Assembly (NCBI RefSeq): GCF_004340685.1 | Contig: NZ_SLUN01000033.1 | Coordinates: forward strand, 1-64,000 | Origin: Hydrogenispora ethanolica | GTDB taxonomy: Bacteria; Bacillota; UBA4882; UBA8346 | Reading direction: 5' to 3' | Length of the DNA: 64,000 nt | Shown: piece after piece, positions 17,013 through 25,336 of the stretch | Layout of the letters: the number at the start of each line of letters is the position of its first letter | Position numbering within the stretch: position 1 is the first letter of the stretch | Made by a program: the position numbers and the translations under genes | The notes under the pieces: generated by a model | Databases searched by the model: none | The model's input: only the letters and a program-made list of their open reading frames with translations | Told to the model about the DNA's origin: nothing

Positions 17013-18536
17013 TTATCCTGCGGTTTGAGCGGTTTTTTCGTCGCTGCGGTTTACCATCGCGGCCTCGAGGATGATCTCCTGAGTCGCATCCTGGCCGTCC
17101 AGGATCTTGGTCACCCTTCCTTCCCGCATCACGATGATCCGGTCGCTCATACCGAGCACCTCCGGCATTTCGGAGGAGATCATGATGATTCCGTAGCCTT
17201 GGTGCGCCAGATCCCGCATGATTTCATAGATGGCCGACTTCGCCCCGACATCAATGCCTTTGGTGGGTTCATCCAGGATGATGATCTTGACCTCCGTGGT
17301 CAGCAACTTTGCCACCAGTACTTTTTGCTGATTCCCGCCCGAGAGTGAACCGACCGGATCAAAAACGCTTTTGGCCTTAACTTGAAGTTTCTCCGCAAAG
17401 GTGCGCGCGACATCCGCCTCTTTGGATTCATTTAACCAGCCTCGCGTTGCCAGCTTCTTTAAAGCTGGCAGCGTGATGTTCCGCGCTACGCCCCAAGGGA
17501 GCAGGAGCCCCTGTTTCTGGCGGTCTTCGGGCAGGTAGCCGATGCCCAGCTCCATTGCAGCCAAGGGGTGAGTGATGTCCACCTTTTTCCCGGCCACGAA
17601 GATCTCACCCCGATCATAAGGGGTAATGCCGAAAATCGCTTGACAGACCTCGCTCCGGCCCGCTCCCACCAGTCCCGTCAATCCTAAAATTTCTCCCTGA
17701 TGAAGCGCGAATGAAACATCGGCGAAGACCCCGGTTTTTCCAAGTTTCTCGACCCGCAGCGCCTCCGCGCCGACGGTTTTTTTTCGCTCCGGAAACATCT
17801 GGGTAATTTCCCGGCCTACCATGGCGACGATCAGTTTTTCACTGGAGATCTCTTTGACATCCCAAGTTCCGATATACCGTCCGTCTCTTAGTACCGTGAC
17901 CCTGCCGGCCAACCGGTACATATCCTCCAGGCGGTGGGAGATAAAGATCACCGCGGCGCCGTTATCCCGGAGTTGCTTGGTAATCCTGTATAATTCCTCG
18001 CTCTCCCGTTTGGTCAGGGCCGAAGTCGGTTCGTCCATGATGATGATCTTCGCGTTGGTGGAAAGCGCTTTGGCGATCTCCACGGTTTGCTGCTGGGCCA
18101 CGCTCAGGGCGCCCATCTGGGTTTTGGGATCGATCTCCACTCCCAGCTCAGTCAGGAGCCTTTTGGCCTCCTGATGCATCGGGCGCCACAAGATCCGGCC
18201 GGTCCCCCGTTGCACCTTTTCGTGGCTCATGAAGATATTTTCCGTAACCGTCAGATCGGGATAACAGGTCACATGCTGATAAATGGCGGCAATCCCCAGG
18301 TTTTGCGCATCATGCGGGTTACGAATCTCCACTCGCGCGCCGTTGAGGTAAATCTCGCCTTGAGCGGGCGGATGGACCCCGGTGATAATCTTAATGAAGG
18401 TCGATTTGCCGGCCCCGTTCTCTCCCATCAGCGCGTGGATCTCCTGCGGTTTCAGCTGGAAATGCACGTTATCGAGGGCTTTTACGCCAGGAAACGTTTT
18501 GGTAATCCCTTTCATTTCCAATAAATATTCTGCCAA
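17013..18536 (-). CDS. Rhamnose-type ABC transporter ATPase (tandem)
   Basis: A 507-residue double ATPase for the CUT2 transporter encoded downstream. Half one has Walker [15 protein letters not shown] and Walker B IIIMDEPTSALT; half two has [29 protein letters not shown] and IIILDEPTKGIDVG. It starts at a TTG (18536) with GGAGGAGAG seven bases upstream. It heads the operon 17013-13888. No convincing promoter is visible in the first 100 bases upstream, and the 21-bp repeat array lies further up. Read-through from the BMC operon ending at 19147 is therefore possible. Confidence 0.94.
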   Translation of the reverse strand: MAEYLLEMKGITKTFPGVKALDNVHFQLKPQEIHALMGENGAGKSTFIKIITGVHPPAQGEIYLNGARVEIRNPHDAQNLGIAAIYQHVTCYPDLTVTENIFMSHEKVQRGTGRILWRPMHQEAKRLLTELGVEIDPKTQMGALSVAQQQTVEIAKALSTNAKIIIMDEPTSALTKRESEELYRITKQLRDNGAAVIFISHRLEDMYRLAGRVTVLRDGRYIGTWDVKEISSEKLIVAMVGREITQMFPERKKTVGAEALRVEKLGKTGVFADVSFALHQGEILGLTGLVGAGRSEVCQAIFGITPYDRGEIFVAGKKVDITHPLAAMELGIGYLPEDRQKQGLLLPWGVARNITLPALKKLATRGWLNESKEADVARTFAEKLQVKAKSVFDPVGSLSGGNQQKVLVAKLLTTEVKIIILDEPTKGIDVGAKSAIYEIMRDLAHQGYGIIMISSEMPEVLGMSDRIIVMREGRVTKILDGQDATQEIILEAAMVNRSDEKTAQTAG

Positions 18537-19146
18537 TTGCTCTCCTCCATTCCGTCGCCGCCGCTCAGCCTATCTCAACGGCCCATATTCTTCCGGAAGA
18601 TATCTTTTCCGTGGCTGCAGACGATCCTTGGGTTCCCGACGCTCCGTCCCGAGTCATTCAAGATGCTCACCCGGTTGCAACGGATGATCATTCGGTTGCT
18701 GAACACGTTCGCTCCGTTATGGTACATGTTCGCTTCATTGCCAGATCAGTTCGCACAGTTACTGTGCATGCTCACCCGATTACTGTGCGTAGTTGCTCAC
18801 TTGCCGTGGAAGCTCACTCCGTTGCGGTGCATACTTGCTCAGTTGCCGTGCATGTTCGCACCGTTCCGGAGTCATTCCGCACAGTAGATAGGCACGCTTA
18901 TTCTGCTGTTGCGCAGGCATATTCAGTTACGGAAGCTGTTGATTCACTGGTAAAATTACAGATAGCTTGTGAGAGGTTTCATCTCGCTGTTCGATCCAAC
19001 CAAACGAAGCATTGCCTTGGTTCATTCATTGACGAGATCTCAAATCGGAAGAAGTTCTAGGTGAGTGGATGACGTCGCAATCAGCATACTGGAACTCAAC
19101 TTTCACAACTGATTTTTACGTTGCAGAAGTTTAAGTTGGGCACAAA
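18537..19146. other. 610-bp gap holding a 21-bp periodic array
   Basis: Between the lactate-racemase gene and the transporter ATPase gene lies no gene that I trust. Overlapping frames on the plus strand stay open mainly because the repeat unit is a multiple of three. No clear terminator follows the racemase stop and no clear promoter precedes the ATPase. Confidence 0.6.
18662..18955. repeat. 21-bp degenerate tandem array 1 (14 units)
   Basis: Units begin every 21 bases from 18662, and traces may extend left to about 18600. Units diverge strongly but share a pattern such as CATGTTCGC.CCGTTGCCGT, with versions like CTTGCTCAGTTGCCGTG at 18834-18850. Read in one plus-strand frame it gives heptads of the form HVRSVAV. 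It shares the core CTTGCTCAGT with the minus strand of array 2. Confidence 0.75.
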
Positions 19147-20433
19147 TTAATTGGACATCGCTTGGGTTTGAAGGATTATCATGGGGCCATCCGGAACGAC
19201 CGCCCATCGGGCGTCCGGTCCGAATCGAGCGAATAATTGATCAAGGGCAGATTCCAACGAAGAGAGCGCCTTAAAATGATACTTCTCCAGCTGCTCACGG
19301 GCAATTCCCCCGGAATACACCCAGATCGGATTTCGCAGCATGACTTGGTAGGTTTCCTGGGCGCACCATTGGTCGGGAATAAAAAACTCCCGCCGCGACA
19401 AGCGTTCCAAGAAATGGGCCGGCGTATCCACGAGTTCAAGAAGCTCGCGATATTCGGGGCTGCCGACGCCTTCGGAACAGGCAGTGGCAATGACAACCAC
19501 TCCGCCGGGTTTTAACGCTTTCGCAGCCGCGGTCATCCCCTTGACGCTTTGGTAGAGATTGCAGTCCAGCGGCGCTCCGGCGTTGGTGGTGAGGATAAAA
19601 TCCAACGGTTCCGCTAATTCATGTACACAATGTTGGGCCAAAAAGGCGCAACCCTGCAAGTGAGCCTGGACCGGATCGCCGGCAAAGACGCCGGTGATCG
19701 CTTTGGCCGGATTTAAAGTCACATTGACGATAAAATCCGCTCCGGCTCTCGCCATGATCGCCAGGCCGGCCTCGTGGAAGGGATTCCCCTCCAGCACGCC
19801 GTAAGTCGTCAACGGATGGGCGATCATCTCCGGTCCATGCATATATTGGAGCGTCTCGATGGAAGAAATTCCGGGAAGGATCGATTTGCGCCCGCCCGAG
19901 TATCCCGCCCACATATGCGGTTCAATGAAACCGGTGAGAATTTTTAAGTCCGCTTCATAATAAAGCCGGTTCACGTAAACCGGGACCCGATCGCCGATGG
20001 TTCCGACATATGCCATGGTTTCGATCCGTTTTGAAAAATGATTCACCACGCGGTAGCGCCCGGCAATCTCTTTCCCGATCAGTTGTTCCAGCTCAGTTCC
20101 TTCGTTGGGCCGGTGAATGCCGGTAGCCACCAGGATCGTAATATTCTCCCGGGCGATTCCGTTTTCCTCAAGGATATCGAGGATTGGCGGCAACAAAATC
20201 CGGTTGGGGACCGGCCGGGTGATATCACTCACCACGATGCAGACGTTTTTCTTTCCCCGCGCCAGTTGCGCCAAAGACGCCGCCGCGATGGGAGCTGCCA
20301 ACCTTTTTTGCAGTTCCGCTTGGGAATCCTCCAGCGGCGGAGCCTCCGCCGGCGTCAGAACCCCCAGGAATCCGGGAGTCTCCGGCAGATCGACCGTCAG
20401 ACCCGCCCGGCCATATTTCAGATTGACTCGCAT
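19147..20433 (-). CDS. larA: LarA-type nickel-pincer lactate racemase (DUF2088)
   Basis: A 428-residue homologue of LarA, the lactate racemase that uses a nickel-pincer nucleotide. Residues matching those described for Lactiplantibacillus LarA are present at nearly the same numbers: Asp70 and Arg73 (SDITRP), His107 (GIHRPN), His173 (EPHMWAG), Lys183 (GGRKSILPG, the cofactor-anchoring lysine) and His199 (MHGPE). LarA homologues also include racemases and epimerases of other 2-hydroxyacids, so lactate is inferred from context. It is the last gene of the BMC operon, whose expected product is lactate. The cofactor-making genes larB, larC and larE are not in the window. The ATG at 20433 has GGGGGAGG just upstream. 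No encapsulation helix is obvious, so it may act outside the shell. Confidence 0.85.
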   Translation of the reverse strand: MRVNLKYGRAGLTVDLPETPGFLGVLTPAEAPPLEDSQAELQKRLAAPIAAASLAQLARGKKNVCIVVSDITRPVPNRILLPPILDILEENGIARENITILVATGIHRPNEGTELEQLIGKEIAGRYRVVNHFSKRIETMAYVGTIGDRVPVYVNRLYYEADLKILTGFIEPHMWAGYSGGRKSILPGISSIETLQYMHGPEMIAHPLTTYGVLEGNPFHEAGLAIMARAGADFIVNVTLNPAKAITGVFAGDPVQAHLQGCAFLAQHCVHELAEPLDFILTTNAGAPLDCNLYQSVKGMTAAAKALKPGGVVVIATACSEGVGSPEYRELLELVDTPAHFLERLSRREFFIPDQWCAQETYQVMLRNPIWVYSGGIAREQLEKYHFKALSSLESALDQLFARFGPDARWAVVPDGPMIILQTQAMSN

Positions 20434-20460
20434 GGCGCCTCCCCCTATCGAACCAAAAAA

Positions 20461-21642
20461 CTACCGTTGCGAAGCGATGGCCCAAGTATCCCGGGCAATG
20501 ACCAGTTCCTCATCGGCCGCGACTACCGCGACCTTCACTCGCGAATCTCTACTGGAAATAATCTTTTCCGGCTGGGGGTCCTGATTCCTGGCCGCGTCCA
20601 GCTCAATGCCCAGAAATTCCAGGCCGGACAGGATAGCCGCCCTGACTTGCGCCGACCCTTCCCCGACTCCTCCCGCAATGGTGAGAGCGTCGATTCCTCC
20701 CATGGCCGCGGCGTACGCTCCAATATATTTCTTGGTGCGGTAAACAAAAGTCTCGTATGCAGCGTGGGCCCGCGAATCTCCGGTGGTAATGGCCAGCTCC
20801 ACTTCGCGCAGATCGTTACTGATCCCGGAGATACCCAGCCATCCGGACTCATTGCACAGCAGCTTTTCCATGCGTTCCGGAGCCATGCCCTCGCGGCGCA
20901 TCAGGTACGTTACCACCAGCGGGTCCAGATCCCCGCAACGGGTAGACTGAACCAATCCTTCGGTCGGAGTCAGGCCGGTGCTGACATCGATCGATTTTCC
21001 GTAACGCAAGGCATTGGCGGTGGTACCGCTACCCAGCATCAATTGCACCAGACGCAATTTTTCCACCGGGGTTTCAAACAATACCGCCGCGCGTTCCGCC
21101 ATATACTGAAAGGCGATCCCGTGAAATCCGTACCGCCGGATCCGGTATTTGGAACATAACTCATGCGGCAAGGCGTATATATAAGCGCATTCCGGCAGAT
21201 TGGTATGGAGCGCGGTATCGAATACCGCCACTTGAGTAATCCCCGGGAATAAGCGTTCACAGGCCTCGATCCCTTTTAAGTTGGGCGGATTGTGCAGTGG
21301 CGCCAGGTCGCAATAGGAAGCGATGATCTCCTTGACATGGGCATCCACCACCACCGCCCCGGTAACCTCGCGGCCGCCGTGCACCGCCCGGTGGCCGATG
21401 GACTCGACGGCTCCCTCGCCGAACGCCGCGATGATCTGCTGCATCAGAACTTCAAGTCCGGCCGCATGATCGGGGATCGCGGCAGTTTCGCGCCGCTCCG
21501 CCGTATCGGATTTCAAGGTAACGACCGCATCCGCTTTGCCGATCCGTTCCACCGCTCCCTTGGCCAGGACCTTTTCCTCCGGCATCTCCATCAATTTGCA
21601 TTTGATGGATGAGCCGCCGCAGTTCACCACCAATATCTTCAT
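20461..21642 (-). CDS. ackA: Acetate/propionate-type kinase of the BMC operon
   Basis: A 393-residue ASKHA-fold acyl kinase. The N-terminal phosphate loop (VNCGGSSIKCKLME), GHRAVHGG, DTALHTNLPE, the ATP-site segment RYGFHGIAFQY and GGVGEGSAQVRA identify acetate kinase. In this operon it should convert the acyl-phosphate made by PduL, expected to be lactoyl-phosphate, into the acid plus ATP. The ATG at 21642 is preferred over the GTG at 21648 because AGGTGG sits seven bases before the ATG. It lies between a decayed copy of the dispersed repeat and the racemase gene. Whether it also serves as the general acetate kinase cannot be told. Confidence 0.92.
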   Translation of the reverse strand: MKILVVNCGGSSIKCKLMEMPEEKVLAKGAVERIGKADAVVTLKSDTAERRETAAIPDHAAGLEVLMQQIIAAFGEGAVESIGHRAVHGGREVTGAVVVDAHVKEIIASYCDLAPLHNPPNLKGIEACERLFPGITQVAVFDTALHTNLPECAYIYALPHELCSKYRIRRYGFHGIAFQYMAERAAVLFETPVEKLRLVQLMLGSGTTANALRYGKSIDVSTGLTPTEGLVQSTRCGDLDPLVVTYLMRREGMAPERMEKLLCNESGWLGISGISNDLREVELAITTGDSRAHAAYETFVYRTKKYIGAYAAAMGGIDALTIAGGVGEGSAQVRAAILSGLEFLGIELDAARNQDPQPEKIISSRDSRVKVAVVAADEELVIARDTWAIASQR

Positions 21643-21658
21643 TGCCACACCACCTAAC

Positions 21659-21785
21659 AGCGTTGTGATAAACCCTGCCCGAAGGTCAGAATTGTGCCCA
21701 AAAGCTCAGAAAAGCAAGAGATAAAATCGTTTAATTCTTTAGCAAGAGAATTTGAAAGACTTCATCCCATGGCTTCTTTAAAGCA
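21659..21785. repeat. Decayed copy of dispersed inverted-end element (copy B)
   Basis: Aligned to the reverse complement of the element at 37771-37908. AGCGTTGTGATAAACCCTG, GCCCAAAAGCTCAGAAAAGC and GATAAAATCGTTT are all recognisable, ending in a worn right terminus (GACTTCATCCCATGGCTT). It lies inside the BMC operon between the BMC-T and kinase genes and reaches the BMC-T stop codon. Confidence 0.7.
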
Positions 21786-22335
21786 ATTTAGCCCATAGAT
21801 CGGGATGAGGAGAGGGTATAACATCCCACGCCAATAACATCCCCGATTCCATCACTTGCTTGACTGCGGCTTCCCCCGCCAGGCGGACCGCGCTGACTTC
21901 GCCGGAGAAGAATACCACTGATTTGCCGCCCATCCCGCGCGCCAAGCGGATCTCCAGCAGTTGAACCGCCGCGGCTTTGACGGCTGTGTCCGCGGCCTGG
22001 ACGGCGGCCGCGACCGAAAAAGTTTCGATAATTCCAAGCGAACCCCCGGGTTGGATATCTGTTGCGCCGGCCAAAGCGGGAAAGAGCGCCGGATCGACCC
22101 GGGCCAATAAAAACTGATCGACAATATCGCCCTTACTCTCCCGGACTGCAACTTCCAAGGCGCTTTGAACCGCCCCGACTTCGCCCCCAAATAAGGCGAT
22201 ATATTTGCCCGGGCAGACGGAGCCGGCCTGCAACAGTTCAACCGCGGCCGTTTTAAGCAAGGCGTCGGTGGCCTTGACTCCCAGGACGATGCTCTTCCAC
22301 TCCAATAAACCAATGGCCTGACCTTGATTATTCAT
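21778..22335 (-). CDS. Tandem-domain BMC shell protein, PduT-like
   Basis: A 185-residue BMC-T protein with two BMC domains (residues about 5-90 and 97-182; GLLEWKSIVLGVKATDALLK and GIIETFSVAAAVQAADTAVK). Cys41 in GSVCPGKY lies where PduT holds the cysteine that ligates a [4Fe-4S] cluster at the trimer pore. The gene directly follows a pduS homologue (nine-base gap), and the two proteins are known to interact in 1,2-propanediol compartments. It is therefore a candidate electron conduit across the shell. The ATG at 22335 has GAGG upstream. Confidence 0.9.
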   Translation of the reverse strand: MNNQGQAIGLLEWKSIVLGVKATDALLKTAAVELLQAGSVCPGKYIALFGGEVGAVQSALEVAVRESKGDIVDQFLLARVDPALFPALAGATDIQPGGSLGIIETFSVAAAVQAADTAVKAAAVQLLEIRLARGMGGKSVVFFSGEVSAVRLAGEAAVKQVMESGMLLAWDVIPSPHPDLWAKLL

Positions 22336-22344
22336 CTGTAGACC

Positions 22345-23661
22345 TCAAACCGCTTTAATCGTAATCGCTTGATCGATCTGCACCACTTGGCCGTCGATAC
22401 TGGCGTGATGAATACTGCCCAGTTTCCCCGGCGGAGGTTCGGCGATGACTTGCCCCCGGTTTACGTAGGCCCCGGCTTGCACCGTGGGTTGTGCCGCGAC
22501 GCCCGCCCCCTGCTTTAAGGGGATGGTAACCATCGCCGGCTGGAATTCTTCTTCCCGTAACGGCGCCGGAACATTATAGGCGGATAGATTAAGCCGGGCC
22601 AGCAAGCGCGCGGAGGGGATCCGCCGCCACTCCCGCTCGCGGCGGGGCGCAGCCGGACGATCCCGGAACGGATTGGCAACTCCCGCGGCCGCCAACTGGC
22701 GCTTCATCTCCTGGTGCAATTGCCGGGGCGAAAGCCCCATCGGACAGGCAAAAGTGTCGCAAACGCCGCATTCGGAACAGAGATAAGCCTGGGTGTAATG
22801 GGCGGCGGAATCCACCAGGCCATAAGCCGCGGCATTGAGGGAACGGTGCGGTTCCAACGGATGCCCCAGCAAATAGCGGGGACAAAGATCGGTACACATC
22901 CGGCAATTGCAGCAGACGGCAGCCGCCCGGCGAATCTGGGCCCGCAAGGGAACCTGCCGGGTCGTCAAACAGGAATGGCCTTCCGGTAAAACGATGATCC
23001 CTTTGGTCGTCTTGGTGACCACGTCACCTATGCCGGCCAACTTGCCCATCAAAGGCCCTCCGTCAATCAAACCGTAACGGCTGGTGGTCGGCCCGCCGGC
23101 CAATTCGAGCAGATCCGCAAAATTGGTGCCGAGCGGCACGGCCACGGTTGCGGGTTTGGCAACCGCTCCCGTAACCGTGACATATTTGATGATGACCGGT
23201 TGCCCCTGGCTAGCCAGCGCCACGTTATAAAGCGTCTCCACATTCAGGACCGTGACTCCTACCGCGGGCGGGATTCCTCCCGGCGGCACGACCCGGCCGG
23301 TGGTTTCATAAACCAGGACCTGTTCATCGCCGGCCGGATAGCGATCATCCAGCAGGCAAAGGCGCATATTGGGATAAGCTTTGACCGCCTGATTCAGCGC
23401 GGTTTCCGCTTGATGATACTTATTTTTCAGAGCGAAAATTCCTTGCTTCGCTCCGGTGGCTTCCAACGCGGCGGCTAAACCTTGCGCGAGCCGTTCGGCG
23501 TGAGCGGCGGCAAGTTCCTGATCGACCCGTAATAAAGGTTCGCACTCGGCGCCATTGATCAGGATCGTGTCCGGCTTCGCTTGCAATTTAACGTGAGTGA
23601 GAAACCCCGCCCCGCCGGCTCCGACGACTCCGCTATTCCGGACCGTTTCGACCAAATCCAT
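22345..23661 (-). CDS. pduS: PduS-like flavin/iron-sulfur NADH oxidoreductase
   Basis: A 438-residue RnfC/PduS-family protein. The N-terminal GVVGAGGAGFLTHVKL and INGAECEPLL form the flavin/NADH-binding part. Two [4Fe-4S] cysteine sets follow: C250/251-C253-C256-C260 (CCNCRMCTDLC) and C295-C298-C301-C306 (CSECGVCDTFAC). A C-terminal lipoyl-like part (AGAYVNRGQVIAEPPPGKLG) ends the protein. PduS is known as a cobalamin reductase, but no B12-dependent enzyme is encoded here. A role in re-oxidising NADH and passing electrons to the PduT-like shell protein is therefore more likely in this operon (inference). The ATG at 23661 begins four bases after the dehydrogenase gene. Confidence 0.9.
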   Translation of the reverse strand: MDLVETVRNSGVVGAGGAGFLTHVKLQAKPDTILINGAECEPLLRVDQELAAAHAERLAQGLAAALEATGAKQGIFALKNKYHQAETALNQAVKAYPNMRLCLLDDRYPAGDEQVLVYETTGRVVPPGGIPPAVGVTVLNVETLYNVALASQGQPVIIKYVTVTGAVAKPATVAVPLGTNFADLLELAGGPTTSRYGLIDGGPLMGKLAGIGDVVTKTTKGIIVLPEGHSCLTTRQVPLRAQIRRAAAVCCNCRMCTDLCPRYLLGHPLEPHRSLNAAAYGLVDSAAHYTQAYLCSECGVCDTFACPMGLSPRQLHQEMKRQLAAAGVANPFRDRPAAPRREREWRRIPSARLLARLNLSAYNVPAPLREEEFQPAMVTIPLKQGAGVAAQPTVQAGAYVNRGQVIAEPPPGKLGSIHHASIDGQVVQIDQAITIKAV

Positions 23662-23664
23662 GGT

Positions 23665-25059
23665 CTAAATGAACCTCCCCGCCGCGTTCAGATGGATCCG
23701 TTTGCGGCAGAAGGATTTCGGCGTACAAACTCCCTCGCCCGTTTTCGAGCTGGCGATGGTATGGCCGAACACGCCGGGGCCGCCGATGCCCAACGAGGCG
23801 AAGGATGGCGCATTGCTGACCAAAATCGTGGTGTCGATCATCCGGCCGAAATAGTGAATCCGCTCCGCCAGGCCGCTATGAATCATCGCGGTATGCCGAA
23901 AACCGTGTTCGGCTTGGACCGCTGCCGCCACCGCCGCCTGAAAGTCGGGAACGCGGACCACCGGAATCACCGGCATCAACTGTTCCAAACCGACCAAAGG
24001 ATGATCGGCGGCCGCTTCAAACAATACCTCCCGCACTCCGGCCGCTGGTTCAATCCCGGCGGCTTTTAAGATAGAATCAGCGTTCTTACCGACAAATTCG
24101 GTGTTAATGCGGCCTTCCTTCACGACCAGCCGGGTGACGGCGGCCGCCTGATTGCTCTCGATGAGCTGCCCTCCTTCATGGACGGCGGCGGCCAGGAAGG
24201 CATCGGCGACACTGTTGACGATGAAAATCACTTTTTCGGCGATACACAAAATGTTATTATCGAAGCTGGCGCCGTCGATAACCTGTTTCGCGGCGCGGGC
24301 GATATCGGCAGTCTCATCGATGATCACCGGCGGATTGCCCGGCCCGGCGACAATCGCCTTTTTCCCGGCCTCCAAAGCCGCCTTCTCGACGCCCGGTCCT
24401 CCCGCCGCCGTCACCAATTGGGTCAATGGATGTTTCATGGCGGCCGCGACCGTCTCCATGGTGCCTTCCGCCACCGCGGTCAGCACATTGGGCGGTCCAC
24501 CCGCTTTGATGACCGCTTCATTGATGATTTTCAGGGCGCTTAACGATGCGGCCTGTGCCCGGGGGTGCGGGGCGATAAAGGCGGCATTGCCTCCGGCCAC
24601 GAAGATGATCGCCTGATTGATGATCATCGCCGTGGGATGGGTCGCCGGAGTGATCGAAACGATCAATCCGAACGGTGCGTATTCCGTAATCAGTTGACCG
24701 CTGTCATCGGCCTGCACGCCGGAGACGAGATCCTCGGTTCCCGGCGAAAGCCGCGCGGCGTTGATGTTCTTTTGGATCTTATCCTCCACCCGGCCGAATC
24801 CGGTTGCCTCCTGCGCCTTGCGGGCCAGAAACTCGGCCTGGGCGATTCCGGCCGTACGGATCGCGCTGATCAAGACTTCCCGTTGCGTTCTGCCCATGGC
24901 CGCCAATTTGCGTTGGGCCGCGGCGGCCGCTTGAATAGCGGCATCCACCGTCTGGAAGATCCCGCCCGAACCACTGTCGGTTCCCGCCGGCTCAGCGGTT
25001 TTGATCCCTTTGATGACTTCCGCTACAATCGCGGCAATCCGCTGTTCATCCAATACCAA
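23665..25059 (-). CDS. CoA-acylating aldehyde dehydrogenase (PduP/EutE type)
   Basis: A 464-residue enzyme that oxidises an aldehyde to acyl-CoA with NAD+. Catalytic Cys272 is in NNILCIAEK; the NAD-binding stretch includes ITPATHPTAM and the oxyanion region TAAGGPGVEKAAL. The first 20 residues (LDEQRIAAIVAEVIKGIK) form an amphipathic helix followed by a Gly/Ser linker, the usual encapsulation peptide. In this operon the substrate should be L-lactaldehyde from the aldolase, giving lactoyl-CoA for PduL. The start is a TTG (25059, or the TTG at 25053) with GGGG upstream. It lies six bases after the BMC-P gene. Confidence 0.93.
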   Translation of the reverse strand: MVLDEQRIAAIVAEVIKGIKTAEPAGTDSGSGGIFQTVDAAIQAAAAAQRKLAAMGRTQREVLISAIRTAGIAQAEFLARKAQEATGFGRVEDKIQKNINAARLSPGTEDLVSGVQADDSGQLITEYAPFGLIVSITPATHPTAMIINQAIIFVAGGNAAFIAPHPRAQAASLSALKIINEAVIKAGGPPNVLTAVAEGTMETVAAAMKHPLTQLVTAAGGPGVEKAALEAGKKAIVAGPGNPPVIIDETADIARAAKQVIDGASFDNNILCIAEKVIFIVNSVADAFLAAAVHEGGQLIESNQAAAVTRLVVKEGRINTEFVGKNADSILKAAGIEPAAGVREVLFEAAADHPLVGLEQLMPVIPVVRVPDFQAAVAAAVQAEHGFRHTAMIHSGLAERIHYFGRMIDTTILVSNAPSFASLGIGGPGVFGHTIASSKTGEGVCTPKSFCRKRIHLNAAGRFI

Positions 25060-25065
25060 TTTGAT

Positions 25066-25332
25066 CTACCCCTTCTCTATCCGGTCCACAATCCCGACAA
25101 TCACGGCGTCAACCGGCGCCCCGTTGTCCTGCAGCGCCAGACGGGCGGAACTTCCGGTGGCGATCAAAACCGTTTCCCCCGCCCCGGCGCCCTGGGTATC
25201 GACGGCCACCAATAAACCGCCTTTGCCGTTTTTCATTTCCGGCGACACATCGACCAGCAATAATTTGTAACCGACCAACTGGCTATGCTTTTGGGTAGAA
25301 ACGATATTTCCGACAACTTTTCCGGTCAGCAC
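25066..25332 (-). CDS. BMC-P vertex protein (EutN/CcmL family)
   Basis: An 88-residue EutN/CcmL protein; pentamers of this family cap the vertices of the shell. Family features are MLTGKVVGNIVSTQKH at the start, LLLVDV and DTQGAGAGETVLIATGSSAR. It is the only BMC-P gene in the operon. It sits between pduL (four-base gap) and the aldehyde dehydrogenase gene. Length and start (ATG 25332) are normal. Confidence 0.95.
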   Translation of the reverse strand: MLTGKVVGNIVSTQKHSQLVGYKLLLVDVSPEMKNGKGGLLVAVDTQGAGAGETVLIATGSSARLALQDNGAPVDAVIVGIVDRIEKG

Positions 25333-25336
25333 GGGA

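Noticed and set aside
18537-19060. One or two plus-strand protein genes over the 21-bp array
   Set aside because: Several frames are open at once because the unit is a multiple of three. No RBS or recognisable domain supports any of them.
22345-23661. Cobalamin reductase serving a diol dehydratase
   Set aside because: No B12-dependent dehydratase or reactivase gene occurs in the operon, so the classical PduS role is not supported here.
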